From positions 1 to 5,668 of the forward strand of contig CAIWVT010000472.1 of NCBI GenBank assembly GCA_903916135.1: 5,668 bases of DNA, given 5' to 3'. Of this stretch, positions 1-5,668 are shown one piece after another. Position 1 is the stretch's first letter; every line of letters begins with the position of its first letter. The position numbers were made by a program, and so were the translations under genes. The notes under the pieces were generated by a model. It searched no databases and was not told the DNA's origin. It saw only the letters and a list, made by a program, of their open reading frames with translations. This DNA is from an uncultured bacterium. Lineage in GTDB: Bacteria > Bacteroidota > Bacteroidia > Bacteroidales > CAIWKO01.

Positions 1-2
1 AC

Positions 3-66
3 CAATCAACCAATTAACCAATCAACCAATCAACCAATCAACCAATCAACCAATCAACTAATTAAC
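3..66. repeat. Octanucleotide tandem repeat array (CAATCAAC)n
   Basis: Eight consecutive 8-bp units can be read directly. The units at 3-10, 19-26, 27-34, 35-42, 43-50 and 51-58 are exact CAATCAAC, the unit at 11-18 is CAATTAAC, and the last unit at 59-66 is TAATTAAC. The window begins with AC, the end of a further unit, so the array probably continues to the left. On the minus strand the unit reads GTTGATTG. The degenerate unit 59-66 together with base 58 supplies the last two codons and the TAG stop of the membrane protein gene, so the array starts inside that gene's end and runs into its downstream region. Eight is not a multiple of three, so a change in copy number would shift any frame crossing the array, but the known gene has already stopped. 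Function unknown. Confidence 0.93.
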
Positions 67-1227
67 CCTATTATATAGCATCAACCCCAACAAACCAAAG
101 AAATATACCCCCATCTGCCGTTCGAGCAAGGATTCGCTGAGGAAAAACACCAAGATAGCCAAACAAAAGTAAATACCTTCGGGTACTCGGATTATTTTGC
201 GACATATTACAAAAAGACATGTCAGAAATAGCAACAGTATAAAAATACCATAATTTATTCCGATAGAAAGATATTGGTTGTGGGCATTAAAATTCTGCGT
301 TGCCCCTTCCGTCCATCCCGCCGCGCGATAACTGTCGTTTAAAACTTGTTGAGAATTGCCGCTTCCTGTGCCCCACAGCAGATGGTCCGTAAATACTTCT
401 ATCGAACAATGTGCTATAGTCATCAGTTGCGACATGGTGTTGGTGTTGTTGATTTGCCCAGCATTTAAGGAAAGCATCTCGCTCAAACGATTGCGGAGGG
501 AAGGCACCGAAACGGAAATCAATAGTATGGCGAGCAAAACACCTGTACTCAACATCCATTTGCGCAGCTTGGTTCCTTTGGAGCGTACTATATATACTAA
601 TAACAACAAGATCCCTACCACAAAGGCAATGCGAACTGCCAACATCAGCACCATACTCAGCAGCAAGACTGCCAACACTATGCTTACGCGATAGAACCAT
701 TTGTTCTTTGATGCAGGTTTCACCCATAAGAAACATGCGGAAGTGAGCGCGAAAAGGGCATAATAGGTGGGATGCAAGCCTGAAATCTGTTCGAATTGGG
801 TGCGTAAGATATAAGCACCGTTTTCGTAAGCGGAGGTGTTGAAGAGGATGCCCTGCCAACATAAAACAGTTGCAGCATAAAGGCTAAGGACACTTACTGC
901 TATAGCAAAGACCAACAAAGCGCGTTGATATTTCCGAAAGGATGTGATTTGGATAAACATCGGTATGATGAGTGGCGCCGTGAAAAAGAAAATCTTTTTC
1001 TCAAACTCAAAACGAACCGTTGGCTGTGTGCCTACTATGCAAAGCTCTATCAAATAAGGAATAAACGGCAACACAAATACCAAATTCCACAAGAGGGTTT
1101 TTTCTATCGGGATTCTTTTGATAAAAAAGGAGATGAAGGTGAGCAATGCCAATGCCATCAGAATCCCGTTCGTGAGTTTCATGGGCAAGATAGGGAAGGC
1201 AAACAACGCCAAAAAAAGCAGCGTCAT
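58..1227 (-). CDS. O-antigen ligase / polymerase-like (Wzy_C family) membrane protein
   Basis: This 389-residue, strongly hydrophobic protein probably acts in the inner membrane to polymerise or ligate surface polysaccharide units, as in the O-antigen ligase (WaaL) and Wzy polymerase group. I count about ten or eleven candidate membrane segments by eye. A large loop lies near residues 245-318, between the later segments, and contains GTGSGN (286-291) and NFNAHNQYL (312-320). The AHNxYL pattern followed by a glycine-containing helix is typical of the Wzy_C domain. HPTYYA (152-157) and Arg199 in a hydrophobic segment also fit this group, which is poorly conserved in sequence. The open frame extends upstream to 1353, but that part overlaps the preceding glycosyltransferase; the ATG at 1227 leaves a 22-bp gap after that gene and begins directly with a hydrophobic segment. 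It is the last gene of the visible operon and ends in the octamer array. Ligase and polymerase cannot be told apart by reading. Confidence 0.82.
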   Translation of the reverse strand: MTLLFLALFAFPILPMKLTNGILMALALLTFISFFIKRIPIEKTLLWNLVFVLPFIPYLIELCIVGTQPTVRFEFEKKIFFFTAPLIIPMFIQITSFRKYQRALLVFAIAVSVLSLYAATVLCWQGILFNTSAYENGAYILRTQFEQISGLHPTYYALFALTSACFLWVKPASKNKWFYRVSIVLAVLLLSMVLMLAVRIAFVVGILLLLVYIVRSKGTKLRKWMLSTGVLLAILLISVSVPSLRNRLSEMLSLNAGQINNTNTMSQLMTIAHCSIEVFTDHLLWGTGSGNSQQVLNDSYRAAGWTEGATQNFNAHNQYLSIGINYGIFILLLFLTCLFVICRKIIRVPEGIYFCLAILVFFLSESLLERQMGVYFFGLLGLMLYNRVN

Positions 1228-1249
1228 CCCACTGTGCAGTCCATTAACT

Positions 1250-2371
1250 TTATTGAGACGTAGCAGCAAAATGTTGTTGAATTTTGTTGTCAATAAATGT
1301 CTTAAGCTCTTCGCGAAAACGTTCCACCCCAAATGGTTTAATGTTATTTTCAAAGTCTTCTACTCGAAACATACCATGATCGGCATCGAATTTCCGGATG
1401 GTTGCCACCATATCTTCCACCGTTTTTTGATGAAAGAAAACGCCTGTTTTACTATTCACAGTTTCGGCATAACCACCAACGCAAGGCACTATCACTGCCG
1501 TGCCATACGATTGCGCTTCCACCACCGAAATGCCGAAATCTTCTGTGGCTGCCGCAATAAAAGCTTTGGCAGAGGCTATCTTCTCCTGTTTCGTTTGGTC
1601 GTCAATATACCCAAGAAAACTAACATTAGGTGGCAGTTTCTTCAGGATTCTGCTCCGCAGTGGACCTTCGCCTGCGATCTGCAACTTGAGTTCGGGCATC
1701 TGCCGAAAAGCTTCAATAATCAGATCAACATTTTTATACGTAACAAGGCGTGACACTGAAATGTAATAATCGCTCTTCTCCTGTGCCGATACTTTCATCT
1801 CCACATCCACGGGAGGGTAGATGACTGTGCTGTCGCGATTAAAAAAGCGTCGAATACGTTCGCTGACGAAGCGCGAATTGGCAATAAAATAATCCACACG
1901 GTCGCTCGTATTGAAATCCCATTTGCGGAGTTTCTCGAAAAAGAATTTCAAGATGGCTTTCGTCATCTTTGTTCGTGCTGCTCGAAGGTAATCCTCTTTC
2001 AAATCCCACGCATAACGGGCAGGGCTATGGCAATAAGAGATGTGCAACTGCTTTGCATTGCGTTTCACGCCTTTGGCAACACAAGAAGAGGAAGAAATAA
2101 TCACATCATAATCACTCAAATTCAGACTTTCGATGGCTCGCGGAAACAAAGGAAACAGCGACCTGTATTGTTGCCGTACAAAGGGGATACGCTGTATGAA
2201 ACTCGTATGGGTTTTCTTTCCAAACAAATAATAATCGCGATTTGCTTGATTGAAGAAATCGAACAAGCAAAACACATCTGCCTCGGGATAACATTGCAGT
2301 ATCTCCCTCACCACCTTTTCGGCGCCGCCGGCTTCGTTGAACCAATCGTGTACTAAGGCTATTTTAGGCAT
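1250..2371 (-). CDS. GT4 glycosyltransferase, WbaZ-like
   Basis: A 373-residue retaining GT-B glycosyltransferase that should transfer a sugar from a nucleotide donor to a growing lipid-linked glycan at the cytoplasmic face of the membrane. The N-terminus MPKIALVHDW, the glycine-rich AGGAEKV (14-20), the serine run SSSSCVAKG (93-101) and YCHSPARYAWD (113-123) resemble the WbaZ-like branch of GT4, which includes mannosyltransferases. In the donor domain, SRLVTYKNVD (207-216) supplies the basic phosphate-binding residues and EDFGISVVE (277-285) is the E-x7-E motif, so the catalytic set looks intact. The frame extends upstream to a TTG at 2398 inside the left inverted repeat; the ATG at 2371 is chosen because it gives the family's usual MxxIALVHDW start. 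No Shine-Dalgarno is obvious. The gene begins 20 bp beyond the repeat and is followed 22 bp later by the membrane protein gene. The sugar specificity cannot be read from the sequence. Confidence 0.9.
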   Translation of the reverse strand: MPKIALVHDWFNEAGGAEKVVREILQCYPEADVFCLFDFFNQANRDYYLFGKKTHTSFIQRIPFVRQQYRSLFPLFPRAIESLNLSDYDVIISSSSCVAKGVKRNAKQLHISYCHSPARYAWDLKEDYLRAARTKMTKAILKFFFEKLRKWDFNTSDRVDYFIANSRFVSERIRRFFNRDSTVIYPPVDVEMKVSAQEKSDYYISVSRLVTYKNVDLIIEAFRQMPELKLQIAGEGPLRSRILKKLPPNVSFLGYIDDQTKQEKIASAKAFIAAATEDFGISVVEAQSYGTAVIVPCVGGYAETVNSKTGVFFHQKTVEDMVATIRKFDADHGMFRVEDFENNIKPFGVERFREELKTFIDNKIQQHFAATSQ

Positions 2372-2390
2372 AGCTATTCGCAGAGTTAGG

Positions 2391-2420
2391 CACCACAATA
2401 GACACAGTAGAACACAATAG
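2391..2420. repeat. Left 30-bp inverted repeat of GxxExxY cassette
   Basis: It starts CACCACAATAG and matches the reverse complement of 2915-2944 at 27 of 30 positions; the mismatches are at repeat positions 17, 21 and 22. It contains three octamers on the plus strand: CACAATAG at 2394-2401, CACAGTAG at 2403-2410 (one change) and CACAATAG at 2413-2420, separated by A and AA. The similarity stops at 2391 on the outer side and fades into AT-rich sequence on the inner side. It ends 16 bp beyond the stop codon of the GxxExxY gene and starts 20 bp before the start codon of the WbaZ-like gene. Confidence 0.92.
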
Positions 2421-2436
2421 TTTTAACTTATTCACT

Positions 2437-2850
2437 TTAATATCCTTTAGGTAATTTAGCATAGAGTTCTGTTACCAATGTTTTTTGACCTTGTTTATAT
2501 ATATTCATACAGTTGAAATTTATCAAAATACCTTTAGGTTTTTCAAGAAGTTTCAAATAGGTTAGCAGTTGTGCTTGGTGAATGGGCAGTAAACCATCTG
2601 CTGATTTTATTTCAACGATTATGGAATTGTCAACCAACAAATCATAGCGAAGATCACAATCAAGGTAGATGCCTCGGAACACAATAGGAACCTTTTGTTG
2701 CATGCTTACATGTATTCCTTTTTCGATGAGCACATGTGAAAGGCATTTCTCGTAAATACTTTCGAGTAATCCGGGTCCCAATTCTTTATGAACCTCGATG
2801 GCAGCACCGATGATGGTATGGGTTAACTCGTTTAAATATTTCTGTGTCAT
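2437..2850 (-). CDS. GxxExxY protein, PD-(D/E)XK nuclease-like
   Basis: A complete 137-residue protein of the GxxExxY family (TIGR04256), a group related to PD-(D/E)XK nucleases whose biological role is not established. The name motif is present as GLLESIY (27-33), preceded by the typical N-terminal helix with IIGAAIEVHKELGPG (13-27). The candidate metal-binding core is Asp70 in LRYDLLV, then Glu80 and Lys82 in IVEIKS (78-83), and the following QAQLLTYLKL helix (92-101) fits the family. All putative catalytic residues are kept, so it is probably active rather than decaying. It begins at ATG 2850 and ends at TAA 2439-2437. It lies between two polysaccharide glycosyltransferase genes but has no evident role in glycan synthesis; instead it is the only gene between the 30-bp inverted repeats. 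No good promoter lies in the 64 bp between its start and the right repeat, so read-through from the operon promoter is likely. Confidence 0.93.
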   Translation of the reverse strand: MTQKYLNELTHTIIGAAIEVHKELGPGLLESIYEKCLSHVLIEKGIHVSMQQKVPIVFRGIYLDCDLRYDLLVDNSIIVEIKSADGLLPIHQAQLLTYLKLLEKPKGILINFNCMNIYKQGQKTLVTELYAKLPKGY

Positions 2851-2914
2851 GATTAATTAATCTTTAAGCCTATTGTTTTCTAATGTATTAATAATGGAAT
2901 TTATGTTTAATAAT

Positions 2915-2944
2915 CTATTGTGAACTATTGTGTCTATTGTGGTG
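2915..2944. repeat. Right 30-bp inverted repeat of GxxExxY cassette
   Basis: On the plus strand it holds three exact copies of CTATTGTG, at 2915-2922, 2925-2932 and 2934-2941, with AA and T between them, followed by GTG. Its reverse complement matches 2391-2420 at 27 of 30 positions. Read on the minus strand it encodes the residues HHNRHNSSQ and the TAG stop that end the upstream glycosyltransferase. A degenerate seventh-of-eight match, CTATTGTT, lies a little inside at 2870-2877 and may be chance. Confidence 0.93.
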
Positions 2945-3985
2945 ATTTTTATTTGGCGCAAGTGTTTTATGTATGATATCAGCAAGGATGTTTCCCGCGG
3001 CGTCAAAATTAAATTTATTTTTTAAATAATCAACTGAATTTGTTGTGGGCTTATGAAATTTTATAGTATCCAATGCCTTCAGCAACATTTCTGCATCCCC
3101 GGCAGCATAGTATAAAGGTATATCTCCAAAGGATTCTCTATAGACAGCCACATCGGGAACAATCGCCGGAGTCCCCAACACCAATGCCTCCAAAACGGGT
3201 ATCCCGAAGCCTTCATATTCCGAAGGAAACACCAAAGCTTCCGCATGTTTCATCAAAGTATAATACTGCCTATCATCAACAGCATTTAGAATATGTACGT
3301 TTTCGTCTTTTGGAAACGTTGTCTTTCCAAAGATGTTTGCTTCCAAGCCTATACCCACTATATGATATCCTTTCTTTTTAATCTCAGGCAAAAGCGAAAA
3401 GACAAAAGCAGCGTTCTTCCTTGGATTGAAGATGCCTGTCAGCAGTAAATACGGAAAAGGATATGGTCTTTGCGCATCATATTCCATCAAAGGAACGCTA
3501 TTAGGTACCACATGGATTTTATTGGAAGAAACCCCATACGCTTTGCAGATTTCCTGCTTACTGAATTCTGAAACACTTATGATTTGCAACGAACGCTTGC
3601 ACAAGCGCGGGATAAGGAAGTTATACCAAAGCCGAAAAGAGGCACTAAACCAATCCTTATTTTTTCGAAAAGCAAGATCATGTATGGTTACGATTTGTTT
3701 CTTAATCAGCAAGGGAGCCGTGTTGCAAAAACTAAGCAGTATGGTATGTGGATGAAACCATAAAAATAAAGGCAGCCAAATTTGTTCCCAAAAGAAACCT
3801 TGTCCATAACCGAATTCCTTTACCATTAAGCCTCGATGTGAATGTTTTCCTTTCGGCATGATGACGATGATTTCAGGATGTTTCGCTTGCAATGCTTGGG
3901 AAAGTCCATGCGCAAACTTCTGAACACCTGTTGCCTGCTGACAAAGGAACTTACCATTAATATAGACTCTTGGATTGGTTGCCAC
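2915..3985 (-). CDS. GT4 glycosyltransferase, MtfB-like
   Basis: A 356-residue GT-B fold glycosyltransferase of family GT4, expected to add a sugar from a nucleotide-sugar donor during surface polysaccharide assembly. The N-terminal acceptor domain has YINGKFLCQQATGVQKFAHGL (from residue 8), where the TGVQKF/Y stretch is typical of MtfB-like GT4 enzymes, then VTIHDLAF (99-106) and ISVSEFSK (136-143). The donor domain has GIFNPRKN (184-191) and PSEYEGFGIPVLEAL (254-268), giving the E-x7-E pair Glu258 and Glu266. The start is GTG at 3985; an in-frame TAA lies seven codons upstream with no ATG between, and the next internal Met is residue 43, too late for the fold. The start sits about 25 bp after a predicted promoter. 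Oddly, its last nine codons and stop lie entirely inside the right inverted repeat, so the native C-terminus was probably replaced. Donor and acceptor sugars are unknown. Confidence 0.9.
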   Translation of the reverse strand: MATNPRVYINGKFLCQQATGVQKFAHGLSQALQAKHPEIIVIMPKGKHSHRGLMVKEFGYGQGFFWEQIWLPLFLWFHPHTILLSFCNTAPLLIKKQIVTIHDLAFRKNKDWFSASFRLWYNFLIPRLCKRSLQIISVSEFSKQEICKAYGVSSNKIHVVPNSVPLMEYDAQRPYPFPYLLLTGIFNPRKNAAFVFSLLPEIKKKGYHIVGIGLEANIFGKTTFPKDENVHILNAVDDRQYYTLMKHAEALVFPSEYEGFGIPVLEALVLGTPAIVPDVAVYRESFGDIPLYYAAGDAEMLLKALDTIKFHKPTTNSVDYLKNKFNFDAAGNILADIIHKTLAPNKNHHNRHNSSQ

Positions 3986-4010
3986 CTGTTTCTTTTTATT
4001 TTCTTAGGCA

Positions 4011-4045
4011 CAAAGTTATGGGTTTTTGCGGAAGTTAAGACCAAA
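4011..4045 (-). promoter_or_regulatory. Predicted Bacteroidota-type promoter of the glycan operon
   Basis: On the minus strand TAACTTTG (4018-4011) matches the -7 consensus TAnnTTTG exactly, and TTTG (4045-4042) is a -33 element 23 bp upstream, at the long end of the accepted spacing. Transcription would start near 4004, leaving a leader of about 20 bases before the GTG start of the first glycosyltransferase. No operator-like repeat is seen next to it. Confidence 0.6.
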
Positions 4046-4174
4046 AGTGTAAAATAAATGTGGAATTGAGTTTTAATTTGACACCTAACCGTCAATTAAT
4101 GCTATTTATATTCGCTTTTTTGACGAAGAATAAAATCAATATTACAAGAGATGTTTTGTTTGCCAGATCTTCAA

Positions 4175-5668
4175 CTATTCGTAATAATACACACGCTTCA
4201 CCCTGCCCGAAACTGATGTGAGTATTTCGTAAGGGATACTTTCTAACACATCGGCAAATTGTTTGATAGAAGCCGCATCGTTATATACAATGACAGCATC
4301 GCCTTCCTTAGCTTCAATATTGCTAATATCTATCATGCACATGTCCATACACACGTTGCCAATTATAGACGCTTTGTTGCCATTGATGTATAAAAAACCT
4401 TTGCCGTTGCCAAGTTTTCGATTCAAGCCATCAGCATATCCGATAGGGACTATCGCGATACGGGCATCTTTTGGTGCTATCCAACCTCTGCCATAACCCA
4501 CGCTTTCGCCTTGCGGAATGTTTTTGATTTGAGAAATTGTGGTTTTCAAACTGCTTACGTTTTGCAGCATTTGTTGCTCTTCTTCAAAATAAGAAATACC
4601 GTATAGCCCAATGCCCAAGCGAACCATATCAAAATGTGCATCCGCAAAACGTGAAATACCTGCCGAATTCAACACATGCACCATGATGCCATTACCAAAC
4701 TCTTTCTTTAGTTTGTTGGCAGCTTCGGTAAGGGACTGAATCTGTTGTTTGGTGAAATCATCTTCAGCACTGTTTTCGCTCGCAGATAAATGAGTGAAAA
4801 CAGATTTGATGATAATCTGATTATGTAATTTTAATATCGCTATCAATTCATCCATTTCATCGGGATTGAATCCCAAACGATGCATGCCTGTATCAAGTTT
4901 TATATGGATGGGGTGCTCGTGAAGTTCTTTTGATTCGGAACTCAGAATGGTATAGATGAGGAGATTTAATGTGCGAAAGCTATAAATCTCGGGCTCTAAC
5001 TTGTATTTGCTCATCAAATCAAAGCTTTCTTCCTCGGGATTCATCACCATGATAGGCGTGGCAATTTGTGCTTTGCGCAATTCAATGCCTTCATCAGCAT
5101 AAGCAACAGCTAAATAATCAATGTTATGATATTGCAATACGTTGGCAATCTCAAAGCCACCACTACCATAGGAAAAGGCTTTCACCATCGCCATCACCTT
5201 GCTGCCTTTGTTTAAACGGCTTTTATAATAGTTGAGGTTATGCACCAAAGAGTTCAGATTAATCTCCAAGACGGTTTCGTGTGTTTTTTGCTGCAACATT
5301 CTTCCAATCTGCTCAAACTCATAAACACGGGCACCTTTAATGAGTATCGTTTCGTTGTGGAATTCTGTGGGCGACAGTTTATTTAGGAAGGCATCGGTGG
5401 TTGGGAACAAAGTCTTTTCTATTTTGAAATAGGATTGATTTTTCAGGATAGAATTCCCGATACCGATAAAACGGGTAACACCTTTTGCCAACAATAGATT
5501 GGACACTTCGGAATACAAATCGCTATCACTTAAAGAACTTTGCAAGATGTCGGACAAAATCACCGTGCGTTTCTTATGCTGATTTTGTTGATTCATGAAA
5601 TCGAGCGCAATGCTTAGCGAATTCAAATCGGAACTATAACTGTCGTTGATGATAGAACAATTGTTGAT
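4175..5668 (-). CDS. alr: Bifunctional MurF / alanine racemase fusion, 3' part
   Basis: The 3' 497 codons of a fusion of UDP-MurNAc-tripeptide:D-Ala-D-Ala ligase (MurF) and alanine racemase; the frame is open to the right window edge, so most of MurF is missing. Residues 1 to about 125 are the end of MurF: NDSYSS (8-13) matches the NDSYNANP motif, with VILSDIL (36-42) and ILIKGAR (108-114) of the Mur ligase C-terminal domain. From HETVLEINL (130-138) the PLP-dependent racemase begins: Lys163 in MVKAFSYGSG is the Schiff-base lysine, IKLDTGMHRLGF (256-267) and RLGIGLYGI line the barrel, and VGYGR holds the catalytic Tyr392; NVCMDM is also present. The enzyme makes D-Ala and MurF adds D-Ala-D-Ala to peptidoglycan precursors, in the cytoplasm. 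Such fusions are known in Bacteroidota. The TTG at 5626 is not a start, since upstream codons continue MurF. It ends at TAG 4177-4175 and is separately transcribed from the glycan genes as judged by the promoter between them. Confidence 0.95.
   Translation of the reverse strand: MNNCSIINDSYSSDLNSLSIALDFMNQQNQHKKRTVILSDILQSSLSDSDLYSEVSNLLLAKGVTRFIGIGNSILKNQSYFKIEKTLFPTTDAFLNKLSPTEFHNETILIKGARVYEFEQIGRMLQQKTHETVLEINLNSLVHNLNYYKSRLNKGSKVMAMVKAFSYGSGGFEIANVLQYHNIDYLAVAYADEGIELRKAQIATPIMVMNPEEESFDLMSKYKLEPEIYSFRTLNLLIYTILSSESKELHEHPIHIKLDTGMHRLGFNPDEMDELIAILKLHNQIIIKSVFTHLSASENSAEDDFTKQQIQSLTEAANKLKKEFGNGIMVHVLNSAGISRFADAHFDMVRLGIGLYGISYFEEEQQMLQNVSSLKTTISQIKNIPQGESVGYGRGWIAPKDARIAIVPIGYADGLNRKLGNGKGFLYINGNKASIIGNVCMDMCMIDISNIEAKEGDAVIVYNDAASIKQFADVLESIPYEILTSVSGRVKRVYYYE

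Larger units (their letters stand above)
2391..2944 (-). mobile_element. Putative one-gene cassette: GxxExxY gene between 30-bp inverted repeats
   Basis: The 554-bp segment has near-identical inverted repeats exactly at both ends and carries a single gene in the operon's direction. It separates two glycosyltransferase genes in an otherwise compact operon. Joining base 2945 to base 2390 lets the upstream glycosyltransferase frame continue as N-P-N-S-A-N-S-Y-A and stop at TAA 2366-2364, overlapping the next gene's ATG (2371-2369) by 8 bp. This is what an uninterrupted coupled operon would look like. Against a standard transposon: there is no transposase of a recognised family, and I find no target-site duplication when comparing the flanks 2381-2390 and 2945-2954. 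It may be a homing-type or non-autonomous element, or a stable repeat-bounded gene. The boundaries are seen; the mobility is inferred. Confidence 0.5.

Noticed and set aside
287..862. 191-codon minus-strand open frame inside the membrane protein gene
   Set aside because: It is another frame of the Wzy_C-like gene, rich in Arg, His and Cys without any domain-like pattern; the hydrophobic frame is clearly the coding one.
1228..1353. N-terminal extension of the membrane protein to 1353
   Set aside because: It would overlap about 100 bp of the preceding glycosyltransferase, and its sequence shows no domain; the ATG at 1227 gives normal spacing and a hydrophobic N-terminus.
1118..1753. 211-codon open frame on the plus strand
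   Set aside because: It lies antisense to the WbaZ-like and membrane protein genes, and its translation has no recognisable domain; it is a shadow of well-supported genes with intact motifs.
2880..2887. TACATTAG on the minus strand as a -7 box for the GxxExxY gene
   Set aside because: It differs from TAnnTTTG at one position and no TTG or TTTG occurs at suitable distance upstream in this AT-rich stretch.
2381..2954. Target-site duplication around the cassette
   Set aside because: The bases just outside the repeats, CAGAGTTAGG on the left and ATTTTTATTT on the right, share no direct repeat of useful length.
4090..4125. Possible terminator hairpin CGTCAA...TTGACG after the alr fusion
   Set aside because: The stem is only 6 bp with a 24-base loop, and no T-run follows on the minus strand, so I do not call a terminator.

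Overview
The window looks like a chromosomal cell-envelope locus from a member of the Bacteroidota, probably Bacteroidales-like. Three things support this: a MurF-Alr fusion protein typical of that phylum, a promoter matching the Bacteroidota -33 TTTG / -7 TAnnTTTG consensus, and translation starts without clear Shine-Dalgarno sequences. All five genes lie on the minus strand, so transcription runs from right to left. The assignment is by recognition of motifs and families; no database search was run.

Right to left: positions 5668-4175 hold the 3' part of a murF-alr fusion (end of the MurF C-terminal domain plus a complete alanine racemase), which makes D-alanine and uses it for peptidoglycan precursors. 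A 189-bp intergenic gap (4174-3986) carries a good promoter at 4045-4011. It starts a probable polysaccharide operon: a GT4 glycosyltransferase (3985-2915), a GxxExxY protein of the PD-(D/E)XK nuclease-like group (2850-2437), a second, WbaZ-like GT4 glycosyltransferase (2371-1250) and an O-antigen ligase/polymerase-like membrane protein (1227-58). The two glycosyltransferases and the membrane protein plausibly build and then polymerise or transfer a surface glycan. The nuclease-like gene has no obvious part in that pathway.

The most interesting structure is around the GxxExxY gene. It is enclosed by 30-bp inverted repeats, 2391-2420 and 2915-2944, identical at 27 of 30 positions. Each is built from three copies of the octamer CTATTGTG or its complement. 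The right repeat encodes the last nine residues and the stop codon of the upstream glycosyltransferase. Removing 2391-2944 on paper lets that reading frame run on to a stop overlapping the start codon of the next glycosyltransferase by 8 bp, a normal translationally coupled junction. I therefore propose a 554-bp one-gene mobile or repeat-associated cassette inserted in the operon. No target-site duplication is visible, and mobility is inference.

At the left edge (3-66) lies an 8-bp tandem repeat array (CAATCAAC; GTTGATTG on the coding strand) that forms the last two codons and stop codon of the membrane protein gene and probably continues beyond the window. No tRNA, rRNA, CRISPR array or classical insertion sequence was seen, and no intergenic stretch is longer than 300 bp.
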